Assembly (NCBI GenBank): GCA_026413225.1
Contig: CM048557.1
Location: 3,534,001 to 3,598,000, forward strand
DNA length: 64,000 nucleotides
Direction: 5' to 3'
Origin: Otis tarda
Lineage: Eukaryota; Chordata; Aves; Otidiformes; Otididae
Of this stretch, positions 63,901 through 64,000 are shown piece after piece. Below the pieces are notes generated by a model that saw only the letters and a program-made list of their open reading frames with translations, was not told the DNA's origin and ran no database searches. Positions within the stretch are counted from its first letter, which is position 1. Each line of letters opens with the position of its first letter. Both the position numbers and the translations under genes were made by a program.

Positions 63901-64000
63901 CTTGTAGATCACCAAAATTAGAACTTCCGAGTATTTCCCTTGAAAACATAGAAATGCTGCTTTGAGGCAAAAACTTCGATCTATAAATTATTATAAAGAT
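57936..64000. other. Intronic sequence with a CpG-containing patch near 62.3 kb
   Basis: Mostly AT-rich intron. It includes an AAAC microsatellite at 59787-59806 and a less AT-rich block from about 61900 to 62560 that keeps several CpGs. A 129-residue minus-strand open frame (63581-63970) near the right edge is unrecognised. No upstream SPON1 exon was found. Confidence 0.5.
59787..59806. repeat. (AAAC)5 microsatellite
   Basis: Five exact tetranucleotide copies after an A run. Confidence 0.92.

Larger units (their letters stand above)
1..64000 (-). other. SPON1: SPON1 (F-spondin) gene body, partial
   Basis: The whole window reads as internal sequence of one minus-strand gene. Three exons with compatible phases encode contiguous F-spondin protein (end of the Reeler domain to the start of Spondin_N). 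F-spondin is a secreted matrix protein of the floor plate and other tissues, with Reeler, Spondin_N and thrombospondin type-1 repeats. The first exon with the signal peptide, the rest of Spondin_N and all TSR exons are not visible. The large introns fit the known large size of vertebrate SPON1. Seen: exons, splice sites and phases. Inferred: everything between and outside the exons is SPON1 intron. Confidence 0.88.

Noticed and set aside
63581-63970. 129-residue minus-strand open frame at the right edge
   Set aside because: Longest frame outside retroelements, but rich in Phe/Ser from AT-rich sequence, with no domain or splice context.
28470-64000. Upstream SPON1 exon (region equivalent to APPSYFRGFTLIAL)
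   Set aside because: Searched by eye on the minus strand for its conserved words and not found; it probably lies beyond 64000.
1-64000. Bacterial-type systems (CRISPR, operons, toxin-antitoxin, phage)
   Set aside because: Introns, CR1 LINEs and composition show vertebrate nuclear DNA; no such structures are present.

Overview
The window is a piece of a vertebrate, almost certainly bird, nuclear genome: AT-rich, almost entirely non-coding, and dotted with CR1 LINEs whose 3' ends carry the avian-type ATTCTATGATT or CACAGAATCA repeats. Also present are a CpG-rich ERVL-like LTR of the kind common in Neoaves, a broken retroviral pol relic and faint MIR SINE relics. There are no bacterial-style genes, operons, CRISPR arrays or phage features.

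The only host gene I can support is SPON1 (F-spondin, a secreted extracellular-matrix and axon-guidance protein), on the minus strand. Three consecutive coding exons are visible: 28336-28469, 3569-3642 and 2767-2889. All have GT-AG splice sites and matching phases (0 to 2, 2 to 1, 1 out). They encode the end of the Reeler domain, the linker, and the start of the Spondin_N domain. The introns between them are about 24.7 kb (3643-28335) and 0.68 kb (2890-3568). Sequence right of 28469 is upstream intron (at least 35.5 kb; I found no further upstream exon), and sequence left of 2767 is downstream intron.

Layout: 1-2766 intron; 2767-3642 two exons and a short intron; 3643-28335 large intron with two old CR1 copies (5.9 and 18.4 kb), the ERVL-like LTR (8.69-9.85 kb), an ERV RNase H-integrase relic (13.7-15.0 kb), MIR relics and a candidate plus-strand spliced exon (24858-24919); 28336-28469 exon; 28470-64000 upstream intron with two young, closely related CR1 copies (30.2 and 34.4 kb), older CR1 copies (42.7, 46.8, 54.7 and 57.8 kb), a possible second solo LTR (49.9-50.3 kb), MIR relics and short tandem repeats. 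Six of the eight CR1 copies, and both LTR candidates and the pol relic, lie antisense to SPON1.

I did not find a novel multi-gene system. The items most worth checking are the candidate antisense exon at 24858-24919, a local template-switch-like rearrangement inside the CR1 at 31.06 kb, the CpG-retaining intronic patch near 62.3 kb, and the composition shift at 52.7-56.7 kb. Identifications come from reading the sequence against remembered family features; no database search was run.
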